From Nanohaloarchaea archaeon SW_4_43_9 (GTDB lineage Archaea > Nanohalarchaeota > Nanosalinia > Nanosalinales > Nanosalinaceae): a stretch of DNA of 8,595 bases. Location of the stretch: positions 11,730-20,324 of the forward strand of contig PXPD01000003.1 of NCBI GenBank assembly GCA_003009815.1. The letters run 5' to 3'. Position numbers and translations under genes: made by a program. The notes under the pieces are model-generated. The model saw nothing but the letters and a program-made list of their open reading frames with translations. It did not search any database and was not told where the DNA came from. Shown piece by piece: positions 1-5,131 of this stretch. Within the stretch, counting starts at the first letter, position 1. Every line of letters starts with the position of its first letter.

Positions 1-12
1 TAATTATATACT

Positions 13-228
13 ATGACAGAGATACTACACGAATTCAACGAAGGGCCGTACGATGTCCTAGAGTTCACAGTAAAAACCGATGATGGAAAGGCAGTGATAG
101 CGATCAATGACGGAGACTTGGGAAGGCTTCCAATCGAGAACCTGAACACCGTTGAAGAACTTCGAGAAGCGCTTGACAAGGTAGAAACGCATCTCGAAGA
201 AATGGAAAGACGGAAAGAAGAGCTCTAG
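13..228 (+). CDS. Small acidic hypothetical protein (71 aa)
   Basis: I do not recognise this protein. It is 71 residues and very rich in Glu and Asp, as expected of a salt-in halophile. Residues about 14-33 look like two beta-strands (VLEFTVKTDD, then AVIAIND); residues about 46-71 form one charged, heptad-like helix that could be a coiled coil. No transmembrane segment or signal peptide is seen. ATG at 13 is the first possible start because an in-frame TAA lies at 1-3. An AT-rich patch at 1-10 is too close to serve as this gene's TATA box, so the promoter is probably outside the window or the gene is read from upstream. It converges on the GNAT gene, and the two stop codons overlap in CTAG at 225-228. 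The regular composition and the exact abutment of stops support a real gene; function is unknown. Confidence 0.7.
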   Translation: MTEILHEFNEGPYDVLEFTVKTDDGKAVIAINDGDLGRLPIENLNTVEELREALDKVETHLEEMERRKEEL

Positions 229-707
229 TCTATATTTTTCTCCATTACTTCCTGCTCAACTTCTTCCCCTTTCAGCTCTGTTTTCTCCTCCTCCACTGTT
301 TCGAAACCAATCTCGTGGTAAAACCGGATAGCAAGATCATTCTCAGGTATAACTTTTAACTGCACCTTATCAATCACAGAAGAAAGCTTCTCCTCTAGTT
401 CGTAATAGAGCTCGGTTCCAAATCCCTGCCGCCAGTAATCAGGATAGATGTAAAGCCTATGCAACTTCGCAACCGTATTTTCAACAGATGCATGGATAAA
501 TCCTGCCAGTTCACCTTCAACCTCAATAATGTAGAAATGATCTGACTCTTCAATATCCTGCTTTAGACTATCCTCCTCATACCAGTCCTCAATTATTCTA
601 TCAATAGTGTCCCGATCCAGTATCTCTATGTAGGTCTCTTTCCAGGTCTGCTCGGCAGCCTGCTGAATATCCCCCGCATCTTCCCGCTTTGCATCTCGTA
701 TTTTCAT
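225..707 (-). CDS. GNAT-family N-acetyltransferase (160 aa)
   Basis: A predicted acetyl-CoA-dependent N-acetyltransferase of about the usual single-domain GNAT length. The beta4 and motif A region (LHRLYIYPDYWRQGFGTELY, residues 82-101) carries the acetyl-CoA pyrophosphate-binding signature R93-Q-G-F-G-T. Motif B follows at 118-135 with N123 and Y130 (ENDLAIRFYHEIGF), the tyrosine being the usual general-acid position. The N-terminus (IRDAKREDAGDIQQ) is the typical first strand and helix. The last 20 residues are a very acidic tail. The substrate cannot be told; relatives act on proteins, antibiotics or small amines. The ATG at 707 fits a TATA-like stretch about 34 nt upstream (735-746). It is convergent with the 71-aa gene, sharing its stop region, and nothing links it functionally to neighbours. 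Confidence 0.9.
   Translation of the reverse strand: MKIRDAKREDAGDIQQAAEQTWKETYIEILDRDTIDRIIEDWYEEDSLKQDIEESDHFYIIEVEGELAGFIHASVENTVAKLHRLYIYPDYWRQGFGTELYYELEEKLSSVIDKVQLKVIPENDLAIRFYHEIGFETVEEEKTELKGEEVEQEVMEKNID
231..243 (+). terminator. T-rich archaeal terminator candidate after the 71-aa gene
   Basis: A pyrimidine run (TATATTTTTCTCC) begins two bases after the TAG stop at 226-228. Archaeal intrinsic termination typically uses such U-tracts. Here it lies inside the 3' end of the opposing GNAT gene, where it also encodes Lys/Asn codons, so the signal could be coincidental. Confidence 0.35.
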
Positions 708-734
708 CTTTGATAGTTAATTGGAAAAACCGCC

Positions 735-746
735 TATTATTTATTA
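735..746 (-). promoter_or_regulatory. TATA-like promoter of the GNAT gene
   Basis: On the minus strand the stretch reads TAATAAATAATA, centred about 34 nt before the ATG at 707, predicting a short 5' leader of about 7 nt. A GGCGAACTT lies 11 nt upstream of its AATAAA. It resembles weakly, through CGAAC only, the TCGAACA element described at 2160-2179. Confidence 0.5.
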
Positions 747-897
747 TCGCATCTACAAGTTCGCCTTCCCCCATACTCCTTTCTTAATAAACTCAGCTAC
801 AGCTTCTCTTCATCCAGCAATCTTCTCAAAGCGTATACCATGAAACGGCATAGGATTAAAACAGTCTAAACTTGGTCTAACCGTAAGCACAAAGGAA

Positions 898-931
898 TCA
901 AAAATAAGAAAGGAGAAGAAAATTGGGTTTA
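898..931 (-). terminator. T-rich terminator of the histone-fold gene
   Basis: On the minus strand, 15 nt after the TAA stop (946-948), come several T-runs (AATTTTCTTCTCC, then TTTCTTATTTTTG). There is no GC-rich hairpin. This is the usual appearance of an archaeal U-tract terminator. Confidence 0.55.
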
Positions 932-945
932 GAGCAAGAACGCTA

Positions 946-1113
946 TTACACGTCTCTTGCTTTGACTGTTCTGCGTCCGTTTGCTTCTGCTCTTTCTACA
1001 GCTCTCTCGATGTGTTCTTTTACCTCATCATCAAGTGCATCGTAGAAGTCGGAGCCAACGTTGACTCCGTGTGCAGCGTCTCGGACGCCTGATTTCTTAA
1101 GTACATCTACCAT
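946..1113 (-). CDS. Short histone-fold protein (55 aa), DUF1931/face-to-face-histone type
   Basis: A 55-codon gene starts MVDVLKKSGVRDAAHGVNVG and ends RRTVKARDV. It shows a histone fold: a short alpha1 (residues 2-9), loop L1 with NVGSDF (18-23), the long alpha2 (about 23-46, LDDEVKEHIERAVERAEANG) and loop L2 with the RxTxxxxD motif (R47, T49, D54), which forms the conserved Arg-Asp clamp in archaeal histones. The protein stops where alpha3 would begin, whereas canonical HMf-type histones are about 65-70 residues. From memory, haloarchaeal DUF1931/NFYB-HAP3-like proteins have the same length and pattern, and this group has recently been described as face-to-face histones. It is presumably cytoplasmic and DNA-bound. 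It has its own TATA box (1146-1154) and T-rich terminator, so it is monocistronic. Family assignment is confident; the tetramer mode and DNA role are inferred. Confidence 0.88.
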   Translation of the reverse strand: MVDVLKKSGVRDAAHGVNVGSDFYDALDDEVKEHIERAVERAEANGRRTVKARDV

Positions 1114-1145
1114 GGTAATCAACCAAGAAAGTATTAGCTGGCCTC

Positions 1146-1154
1146 TTTTTTATA
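1146..1154 (-). promoter_or_regulatory. TATA box of the histone-fold gene
   Basis: The minus strand reads CTATAAAAAAG, the best TATA match in the window. It is centred about 37 nt before the ATG at 1113, predicting a leader of about 11 nt. GGTTGAT lies a few bases before the ATG and weakly resembles the archaeal ribosome-binding consensus. An imperfectly explained inverted repeat (TTTTTC/GAAAAA) sits just upstream at 1163-1179. Confidence 0.65.
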
Positions 1155-1211
1155 GCTATGGCTTTTTCTACCTGAAAAATGGGTTGCCAGCGCCAGCCTG
1201 AAAGGTTTTAC

Positions 1212-1232
1212 TACAGAAACATAAAAAAGTAA
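1212..1232 (-). terminator. T-rich terminator of the DUF4349 gene
   Basis: Fourteen nucleotides beyond the TAA stop (1247-1249) the minus strand reads CTTTACTTTTTTATGTTTC. This is a classic archaeal U-tract without a strong hairpin. The flanking 9-mer TAAAACCTT occurs both at the stop codon and just downstream of the tract. Confidence 0.55.
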
Positions 1233-1246
1233 AGGTAGAGAAGGTT

Positions 1247-2116
1247 TTAAAGCCTCCTTTCTTTAATCAAGCGAGCCAGCCTGTAAATCCCGTAAAGAGC
1301 TGCTACAGGTAGCAAGTAGGCTACACCTAGTATGATCAACTTGACAGATTCAAATACTGCGCTGTAAGCCTCTGAAAGAGTTTCCCGAATCTCAAACCTT
1401 GACTCAAAGCTCTGCGGTCCTTCAAGCGTAAGATGAACTTTTGAATACTGGATATCTTCTTCAAGCCGGTCAAGTCTCTGCTGTTTGTAGTTAATTTGAC
1501 TTCTTACCTCCGACATTCTTTCCTGCAGCCTGATCAGATTTTCGACATCATCTGTCTGGTTGATAAGTTCTTGAAGTCTCTGGTGCTCTGCTTTGAGGCT
1601 GTTAATCTCTGTTTCCAATTTATTATATGAATCTGTTACATCATCTCTATTGACATTTCGAGACTTAATCTGCCAGTTGCTCTCTAGGTCGCTTTCAAAC
1701 TTGGAAAGATTTTCTTCCGGTACTGCTGCTGTTATCCTGCCCCGATTCTCCCTATCTTGGTTAACAGAACTTGACTCGATAAATCCTCCAAGTGAATTAG
1801 CGCTGGAAGTAACTGAATTTATTGCAGAACCAACATTAGATACTTTAAGAGTGGTTCTAACCGTTGTCACTATCTTTCTCTCCGAACTACTACTATCAGC
1901 AGACTCCCGTGTATCTCCGCCTCCACCTGCTTCAGTTCTTGTCGGAGCATCATAGGCAAGATCAGATGATGCAGACTGGCTTAACTTCTGCTGACCTGAA
2001 TATTCCTGTAAACCAGGTGCATTGGACGCTAGAAATCCTACAACCACCACAAGAGTCAGCACTGAAGCGATTTTGACGCGGTTATCAAGCTTGGATATAC
2101 GCTGTTTCAGATCCAT
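1247..2116 (-). CDS. DUF4349 membrane protein with extracellular coiled coil (289 aa)
   Basis: A DUF4349-family protein anchored at both ends. From the ATG at 2116: a basic N-terminus, TM1 at about 14-31, a low-complexity Ser/Gly/Ala-rich linker (about 40-80), the DUF4349 core from about 80 (KIVTTVRTTLKVSNV, then SLGGFIESSS and GRITAAVPEENL), a long predicted coiled coil at about 162-222 (from TDSYNKLETEINSLKAEH), a closing strand (KVHLTLEG), TM2 at about 258-279 and a basic tail (RLARLIKERRL). The core is predicted to lie outside the cell with both termini inside. The family is widespread in bacteria and archaea with no firmly known function. A TTG directly precedes the ATG in frame and could be read as the start. 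The ATG is preferred because its TATA hexamer begins 31 nt upstream, which implies a leaderless mRNA. It is divergent from the membrane-bound HTH regulator, with a shared operator-like repeat between them. Confidence 0.9.
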   Translation of the reverse strand: MDLKQRISKLDNRVKIASVLTLVVVVGFLASNAPGLQEYSGQQKLSQSASSDLAYDAPTRTEAGGGGDTRESADSSSSERKIVTTVRTTLKVSNVGSAINSVTSSANSLGGFIESSSVNQDRENRGRITAAVPEENLSKFESDLESNWQIKSRNVNRDDVTDSYNKLETEINSLKAEHQRLQELINQTDDVENLIRLQERMSEVRSQINYKQQRLDRLEEDIQYSKVHLTLEGPQSFESRFEIRETLSEAYSAVFESVKLIILGVAYLLPVAALYGIYRLARLIKERRL

Positions 2117-2140
2117 CAAATCTGTATTGCTTGATCTATA

Positions 2141-2148
2141 ATATAAAA
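2141..2148 (-). promoter_or_regulatory. TATA box of the DUF4349 gene
   Basis: The minus strand reads GGTTTTATATTATAG. The TTTATA hexamer (2147 to 2142) begins 31 nt before the ATG at 2116, so transcription should start at or next to the start codon. The TCGAACA half-site ends exactly 12 nt upstream of the hexamer. Confidence 0.7.
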
Positions 2149-2159
2149 CCGGAGAGGTT

Positions 2160-2179
2160 TGTTCGACCTGCCTCGAACA
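2160..2179. promoter_or_regulatory. Operator-like perfect inverted repeat between divergent promoters
   Basis: TGTTCGA (2160-2166), six spacer bases (CCTGCC), then TCGAACA (2173-2179): a perfect 7-bp inverted repeat, the form expected for a dimeric winged-HTH. Its centre (about 2169.5) lies midway between the minus-strand TATA (centre about 2144) and the plus-strand TATA (centre about 2196). Each half-site is 12 nt upstream of one TATA hexamer and 43 nt before one start codon. Placement just upstream of the TFB/TBP site suggests an activator or a bidirectional switch. The likely ligand is the ArsR-like protein encoded next to it; that is inference. Confidence 0.7.
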
Positions 2180-2191
2180 TTAATGGGATAA

Positions 2192-2200
2192 TTAAAAATA
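2192..2200 (+). promoter_or_regulatory. TATA box of the membrane HTH regulator gene
   Basis: TTAAAAATA begins 31 nt before the ATG at 2223, exactly the same spacing as in the divergent DUF4349 promoter. A leaderless transcript is predicted. The TCGAACA half-site (2173-2179) ends 12 nt upstream. Confidence 0.65.
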
Positions 2201-2222
2201 GGTTGAACCGAAATCTGAGATC

Positions 2223-2762
2223 ATGGAACTGGATTTCAAAGCTGTAAAGGCGCTCTCCTCTCCAACCCGAGTTAAAATTCTGAACCAGGTTTTGGAAAAA
2301 GAATCAACACCAACCCGGCTAAGCGATGATCTTGACAAAAGCAAGTCTACTATATCATCACACCTGTCAACGCTTCATAAGGCTGGGCTGGTAGAGAAGG
2401 ATGAGGAGGACGGCAGAAAAAGGGTCACTTACTCGCCGACGAGAAAGGCCAAAGCCATAGTAGAAGGTAAAGAGCGTAGAGTTAGATTTACTTTAGCCTC
2501 CTCAGCGCTATCAATGATGGTAGCACTAGTAGCAATTGAATCTGGAGCTAGAGAAATACTTACGGAAAAGACAGTTGAGCAGGCCGACAGCGCGACAGCA
2601 TTGAGCCAGGGGTCAGCGGACGCGGCCGTTCAGGAAACATCTTCTACAGCATTTTTATCTCCAGATATACTTCTCTTCATAGGGGTAGGGCTACTTACCT
2701 TCTCCGTTCTGGGAATACTCTACGGCTTCATACTGAGAAAGCTACAACCTGATACATATTAA
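2223..2762 (+). CDS. Membrane-anchored ArsR-like winged-HTH regulator (179 aa)
   Basis: An N-terminal winged helix-turn-helix of ArsR/MarR type spans residues about 3-82. It has helix 1 to 2 KALSSPTRVKILNQVLE, a recognition-helix region KSKSTISSHLSTLHKAGLV (39-57), and a wing with EDGRKRVTYSPT. A predicted TM helix (about 88-106, LASSALSMMVALVAI) follows, then an acidic Ser/Ala-rich loop of about 40 residues and a second TM helix (about 148-171, LLFIGVGLLTFSVLGILYGF) ending in a short basic tail. The DNA-binding domain should be cytoplasmic and the 107-147 loop external. The layout is that of a one-component sensor that binds DNA while attached to the membrane. It is divergent from the DUF4349 gene, with an inverted repeat midway between their TATA boxes, so autoregulation and control of the neighbour are likely. 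Fold and topology are clear; ligand and targets are inferred. Confidence 0.87.
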   Translation: MELDFKAVKALSSPTRVKILNQVLEKESTPTRLSDDLDKSKSTISSHLSTLHKAGLVEKDEEDGRKRVTYSPTRKAKAIVEGKERRVRFTLASSALSMMVALVAIESGAREILTEKTVEQADSATALSQGSADAAVQETSSTAFLSPDILLFIGVGLLTFSVLGILYGFILRKLQPDTY

Positions 2763-2803
2763 AACGATAGAGCAGTCTGTAATAGGTTAATAAACGTTCA
2801 GTA

Positions 2804-2815
2804 CTTATCTTAAAC
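2804..2815 (+). promoter_or_regulatory. Possible TATA box and ribosome-binding site of the MBF1 gene
   Basis: CTTATCTTAAAC lies about 50 nt before the ATG at 2860 and would give a leader of about 25 nt, unlike the leaderless neighbours. In that leader GTGAACC (2847-2853) partly matches the GGTGATCC Shine-Dalgarno region. GTTAATAAAC (2786-2795) is an alternative TATA. Confidence 0.4.
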
Positions 2816-2859
2816 TGGAAACTTGCGAACGTATTCCAACTTTGAAGTGAACCACTAAA

Positions 2860-3306
2860 ATGGCATCATGTGAACTATGTGGAAGAGACGTTGATTCTCT
2901 AAAAAAAGTTAAAATCGAAAGAGCAACTCTGAAAGCTTGTGATTCGTGTGGGAAAATGGGTGAGGAAGTAGCGACCGAGTCGAAGAAGAAACAGAAGAAA
3001 AAGAAGTCGACAACCAGAAGAACCAAGAAGGATGTACTGGTAAACGGGTACGGGGAGAAACTCAAGGAAGCCCGGGAAGGACAGCAACTATCTATCGAGG
3101 AGGTAGCAGATGATCTCAACGAGAAGGAATCTCTTATAGCAAAGATAGAGAAAGAGGATCTGAAACCCGATAAATCGCTGGCGGAGAAACTGGCGAAGAA
3201 GTTCGACATCACACTCTACACCAATCCAGAGGTTGCAGACTACGATACAGGAGACAGCGTTGATAACCGTAAAGCAACGATGGAAGACGTAGCAGACATA
3301 GGCTAG
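2860..3306 (+). CDS. mbf1: Archaeal multiprotein bridging factor 1 (aMBF1), zinc ribbon plus XRE HTH (148 aa)
   Basis: This has the archaeal MBF1 architecture: an N-terminal zinc ribbon with C4-x2-C7 and C27-x2-C30, a very basic linker at about 41-58 (KKKQKKKKSTTRRTKK), and a Cro/C1-type HTH at about 64-118 (YGEKLKEAREGQQLSIEEVADDLN, then LIAKIEKEDLKPD and AEKLAKKFDI). The acidic tail (119-148) has no recognised motif. Eukaryotic MBF1 bridges TBP and gene-specific regulators. Archaeal MBF1 has instead been linked to ribosomes and general transcription and translation, so its exact job is less certain. Length is near the family's usual 150-170. Its TAG stop (3304-3306) directly abuts the stop of the convergent membrane-protein gene, leaving no intergenic base. 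The basic linker stands out in an otherwise acidic proteome and suggests nucleic-acid or rRNA contact. Confidence 0.93.
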   Translation: MASCELCGRDVDSLKKVKIERATLKACDSCGKMGEEVATESKKKQKKKKSTTRRTKKDVLVNGYGEKLKEAREGQQLSIEEVADDLNEKESLIAKIEKEDLKPDKSLAEKLAKKFDITLYTNPEVADYDTGDSVDNRKATMEDVADIG

Positions 3307-3774
3307 CTACTCCATCTTGAACTCATCATCCAAAATCAGGTGGGAGAGAAGACCTATTCCTAGAGCTACACCTGGTAGAGCGCTTCCAAGTGTTAGAACT
3401 GACACCGTTACGCCGGTAGACGCTGCTATAGCACAGAAAGAGATTGAATGAGTGAACCCTCTGTGCCTGATCTCCATCATGCCAATGATCCGGTAGACAC
3501 ACACGAGCATAATTACATACAACAGGTACTGGTACTGAACACTTATGGGAAGAAAAAATGCAACTGAGGCTGATACCAGCGAGACTACTGCTTTGGCCGC
3601 TCTATGGACATAGGAGTTCTTGTGATCGATGTCAGGTAAGACAGAACCTGCGAATACCGCGATAACCGATGCAATTGATTCAAATGGATTGAAGCTGAAC
3701 ATATTCTTTGTCAGGAAAGCGATAAGCACAGCAGTCAGGAAACCGAACAACACGTGTTCCGAAAAATCTCCCAT
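3307..3774 (-). CDS. DUF457/YdjM-like membrane-bound metal-dependent hydrolase (155 aa)
   Basis: A polytopic membrane protein of the DUF457 family (YdjM-like, putative inner-membrane metal-dependent hydrolase). Family motifs are all present, numbered from the ATG at 3774: H7 in SEHVLFGF; GSVLPDIDHKNS with D48, D50 and H51; RHRGFTHS with H104 and H109; and SHLILDDEF with H145 and D149. These His/Asp residues are presumed metal ligands at the membrane face. About four TM segments are seen (8-23, 33-46, 66-98 as one or two, 112-145). The frame stays open to an ATG at 3849 (180 aa). The shorter start is preferred because MGDFSEHV matches the family's usual N-terminus and because a TATA-like TGTAAAAAC lies 26-34 nt before it; the longer form would also run through the HisRS TATA box. 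The substrate is unknown; relatives have been suggested to act on phospholipids. Confidence 0.85.
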   Translation of the reverse strand: MGDFSEHVLFGFLTAVLIAFLTKNMFSFNPFESIASVIAVFAGSVLPDIDHKNSYVHRAAKAVVSLVSASVAFFLPISVQYQYLLYVIMLVCVYRIIGMMEIRHRGFTHSISFCAIAASTGVTVSVLTLGSALPGVALGIGLLSHLILDDEFKME

Positions 3775-3799
3775 CAATAAATCTGGATTCGTGATTCGA

Positions 3800-3808
3800 G
3801 TTTTTACA
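3800..3808 (-). promoter_or_regulatory. TATA-like box supporting the internal start of the DUF457 gene
   Basis: The minus strand reads AATGTAAAAAC, centred about 30 nt before the ATG at 3774. It sits about 30 bp from the HisRS TATA box on the other strand, forming a compact divergent promoter. Confidence 0.45.
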
Positions 3809-3828
3809 TTTTTGTCAGTAGGAAACCG

Positions 3829-3838
3829 CTTAAAAAAT
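3829..3838 (+). promoter_or_regulatory. TATA box and weak Shine-Dalgarno of hisS
   Basis: GCTTAAAAAATTC is centred about 41 nt before the ATG at 3875, giving a leader of about 15 nt. AGAGGG (3859-3864) lies 10 nt before the ATG and is a weak ribosome-binding site. Both support starting HisRS at 3875 rather than at upstream in-frame codons. Confidence 0.55.
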
Positions 3839-3874
3839 TCCGAGATCAAACTCTCTCCAGAGGGAAATCAAAAA

Positions 3875-5131
3875 ATGACAGAGATTCAGAGCCTGAAAGG
3901 ATTTTATGACCGGTATCCCGAGGAGTGGGTAAGCTGGAAGAAACTGATTGAAGTAGTGGATGAAACAGCTGAAGAGTTCGGCTTTAGACAGATAGATACT
4001 CCTAACCTGGAGAAAGCTGATCTTTACAGAGTGAAGTCCGGCGATGAACTGATGGATCAGATGTATAGCTTTGAAGACAAAGGAAATCGGAAGGTATCAC
4101 TCACACCGGAGCAGACTCCTACACGGGCCCGACTGGTTCAGCAGAGAAAGGATTTGAAGACACCGATCAAATGGTATGACACATCCAAAAGATGGAGGTA
4201 CGAGAATGTCCAGAAAGGTCGAGATAGAGAGTTCTTCCAGGGAGACTTTGACATCTTCGGAATTGAATCAGTCGAGGCCGATGCCGAGGTAATCGCAGCA
4301 GCCGCAAGGATATATGAAAAACTTGATTTAATGGATCGGGTAAGGTTCCAGTTGAACGATAGAAACCTTCTCGAGTCAATGCTTGAAGCTCATGGAGTAG
4401 AGAACACTGAGGAGGTAATGCAGGTAATTGACGACAAGGAGAAAATGAGTACTGAAGAGTTCCTCGAAGAGCTGGAAGAGACAGGAGTAGAATCCGGAAA
4501 GGCAGAGAAAATCGATGACTTGACTGGAATCTCAGGTCCGATAAGCGAACAGATAGGTGAGTTGAGGGAAAAAGCACCGGAAGAAGCACAGGAATCAGTA
4601 GACAGGATGGAGAATCTCTCCGAAGCCCTTGAATCCTATGATGTAGCGGATCATTGCCGCCTTGATCTATCGATTGTTAGAGGACTCGCCTACTATACTG
4701 GACTGGTTTTCGAGGCATTTGACGATGAAGGAGATCTTCGAGCATTATTTGGTGGGGGAAGATATGATGAACTAGTCAGTATTTTTGGAGATCAGGAAGT
4801 TCCGGCAGTTGGCTTTGCCTTCGGATATTCTACTACGGTCGAGACTGATATCTATGTTCTCTCAGTGAGTGAAAACGTGAGGGACACCGCCCTTGAGTAT
4901 GCAACGACATTAAGAGAGAAAGGACTATCTGTGGAGACCGATCTCTCCAGAAGAGGTTTTGGGGAACAGCTAGATTATGCTGACTCGATCAACGCGGAAA
5001 GAGTGCTGATTGTCGGAGAACGTGACCTGAAAAACAATCAGGTAACCATGAAACATATGGACTCGGGGAAGGAAGAAGAGATTGGGAAAGATGAAGTAGT
5101 TGAGCACCTGGAGAGGGAAAGACTGCTTTAA
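3875..5131 (+). CDS. hisS: Histidyl-tRNA synthetase, archaeal type (418 aa)
   Basis: A class II aminoacyl-tRNA synthetase charging tRNA-His. The catalytic core spans about 1-320: N-terminal KGFYDRYPEEW, the ATP/His-site loop LTPEQTPTRARLV (77-88), motif 2 KRWRYENVQKGRDREFFQ (105-122), a variable insertion domain (about 160-255), the HisA signature R269-G-L-A-Y-Y-T-G-L-V-F-E, and HisB FGGGRYDELV (292-301). The anticodon-binding alpha/beta domain follows at about 325-418 (DIYVLSV, then KGLSVETDLSRRGFGEQL and AERVLIVGE). Length is normal. The motif 3 region reads PAVGFAFGYSTT, lacking the Glu-Arg of bacterial GFAxGxERL; some archaeal enzymes also diverge here. The frame is open upstream to 3629, but those 82 residues are not HisRS-like and antiparallel the DUF457 gene, so ATG 3875 is taken. 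Its TAA overlaps the stop of the convergent DUF4186-like gene. Confidence 0.97.
   Translation: MTEIQSLKGFYDRYPEEWVSWKKLIEVVDETAEEFGFRQIDTPNLEKADLYRVKSGDELMDQMYSFEDKGNRKVSLTPEQTPTRARLVQQRKDLKTPIKWYDTSKRWRYENVQKGRDREFFQGDFDIFGIESVEADAEVIAAAARIYEKLDLMDRVRFQLNDRNLLESMLEAHGVENTEEVMQVIDDKEKMSTEEFLEELEETGVESGKAEKIDDLTGISGPISEQIGELREKAPEEAQESVDRMENLSEALESYDVADHCRLDLSIVRGLAYYTGLVFEAFDDEGDLRALFGGGRYDELVSIFGDQEVPAVGFAFGYSTTVETDIYVLSVSENVRDTALEYATTLREKGLSVETDLSRRGFGEQLDYADSINAERVLIVGERDLKNNQVTMKHMDSGKEEEIGKDEVVEHLERERLL

Noticed and set aside
1593..1955. Plus-strand open frame of 120 aa inside the DUF4349 gene
   Set aside because: Antisense shadow (Leu/Ser-rich) of a recognised family on the other strand, with no promoter of its own.
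2805..3212. Minus-strand open frame of 135 aa opposite MBF1
   Set aside because: Ser/Phe-rich composition typical of an antisense shadow of a Lys/Glu-rich gene; MBF1 on the plus strand is certain.
3629..3874. An 82-residue N-terminal extension of histidyl-tRNA synthetase
   Set aside because: It is the antisense of the DUF457 gene, lies upstream of the HisRS TATA box at 3829-3838, and has no family match; the protein normally starts just before the KGFYDRYP region.
4167..4589. Minus-strand 140-aa frame inside hisS
   Set aside because: Leu/Arg/Ser-rich antisense shadow of conserved HisRS motifs.
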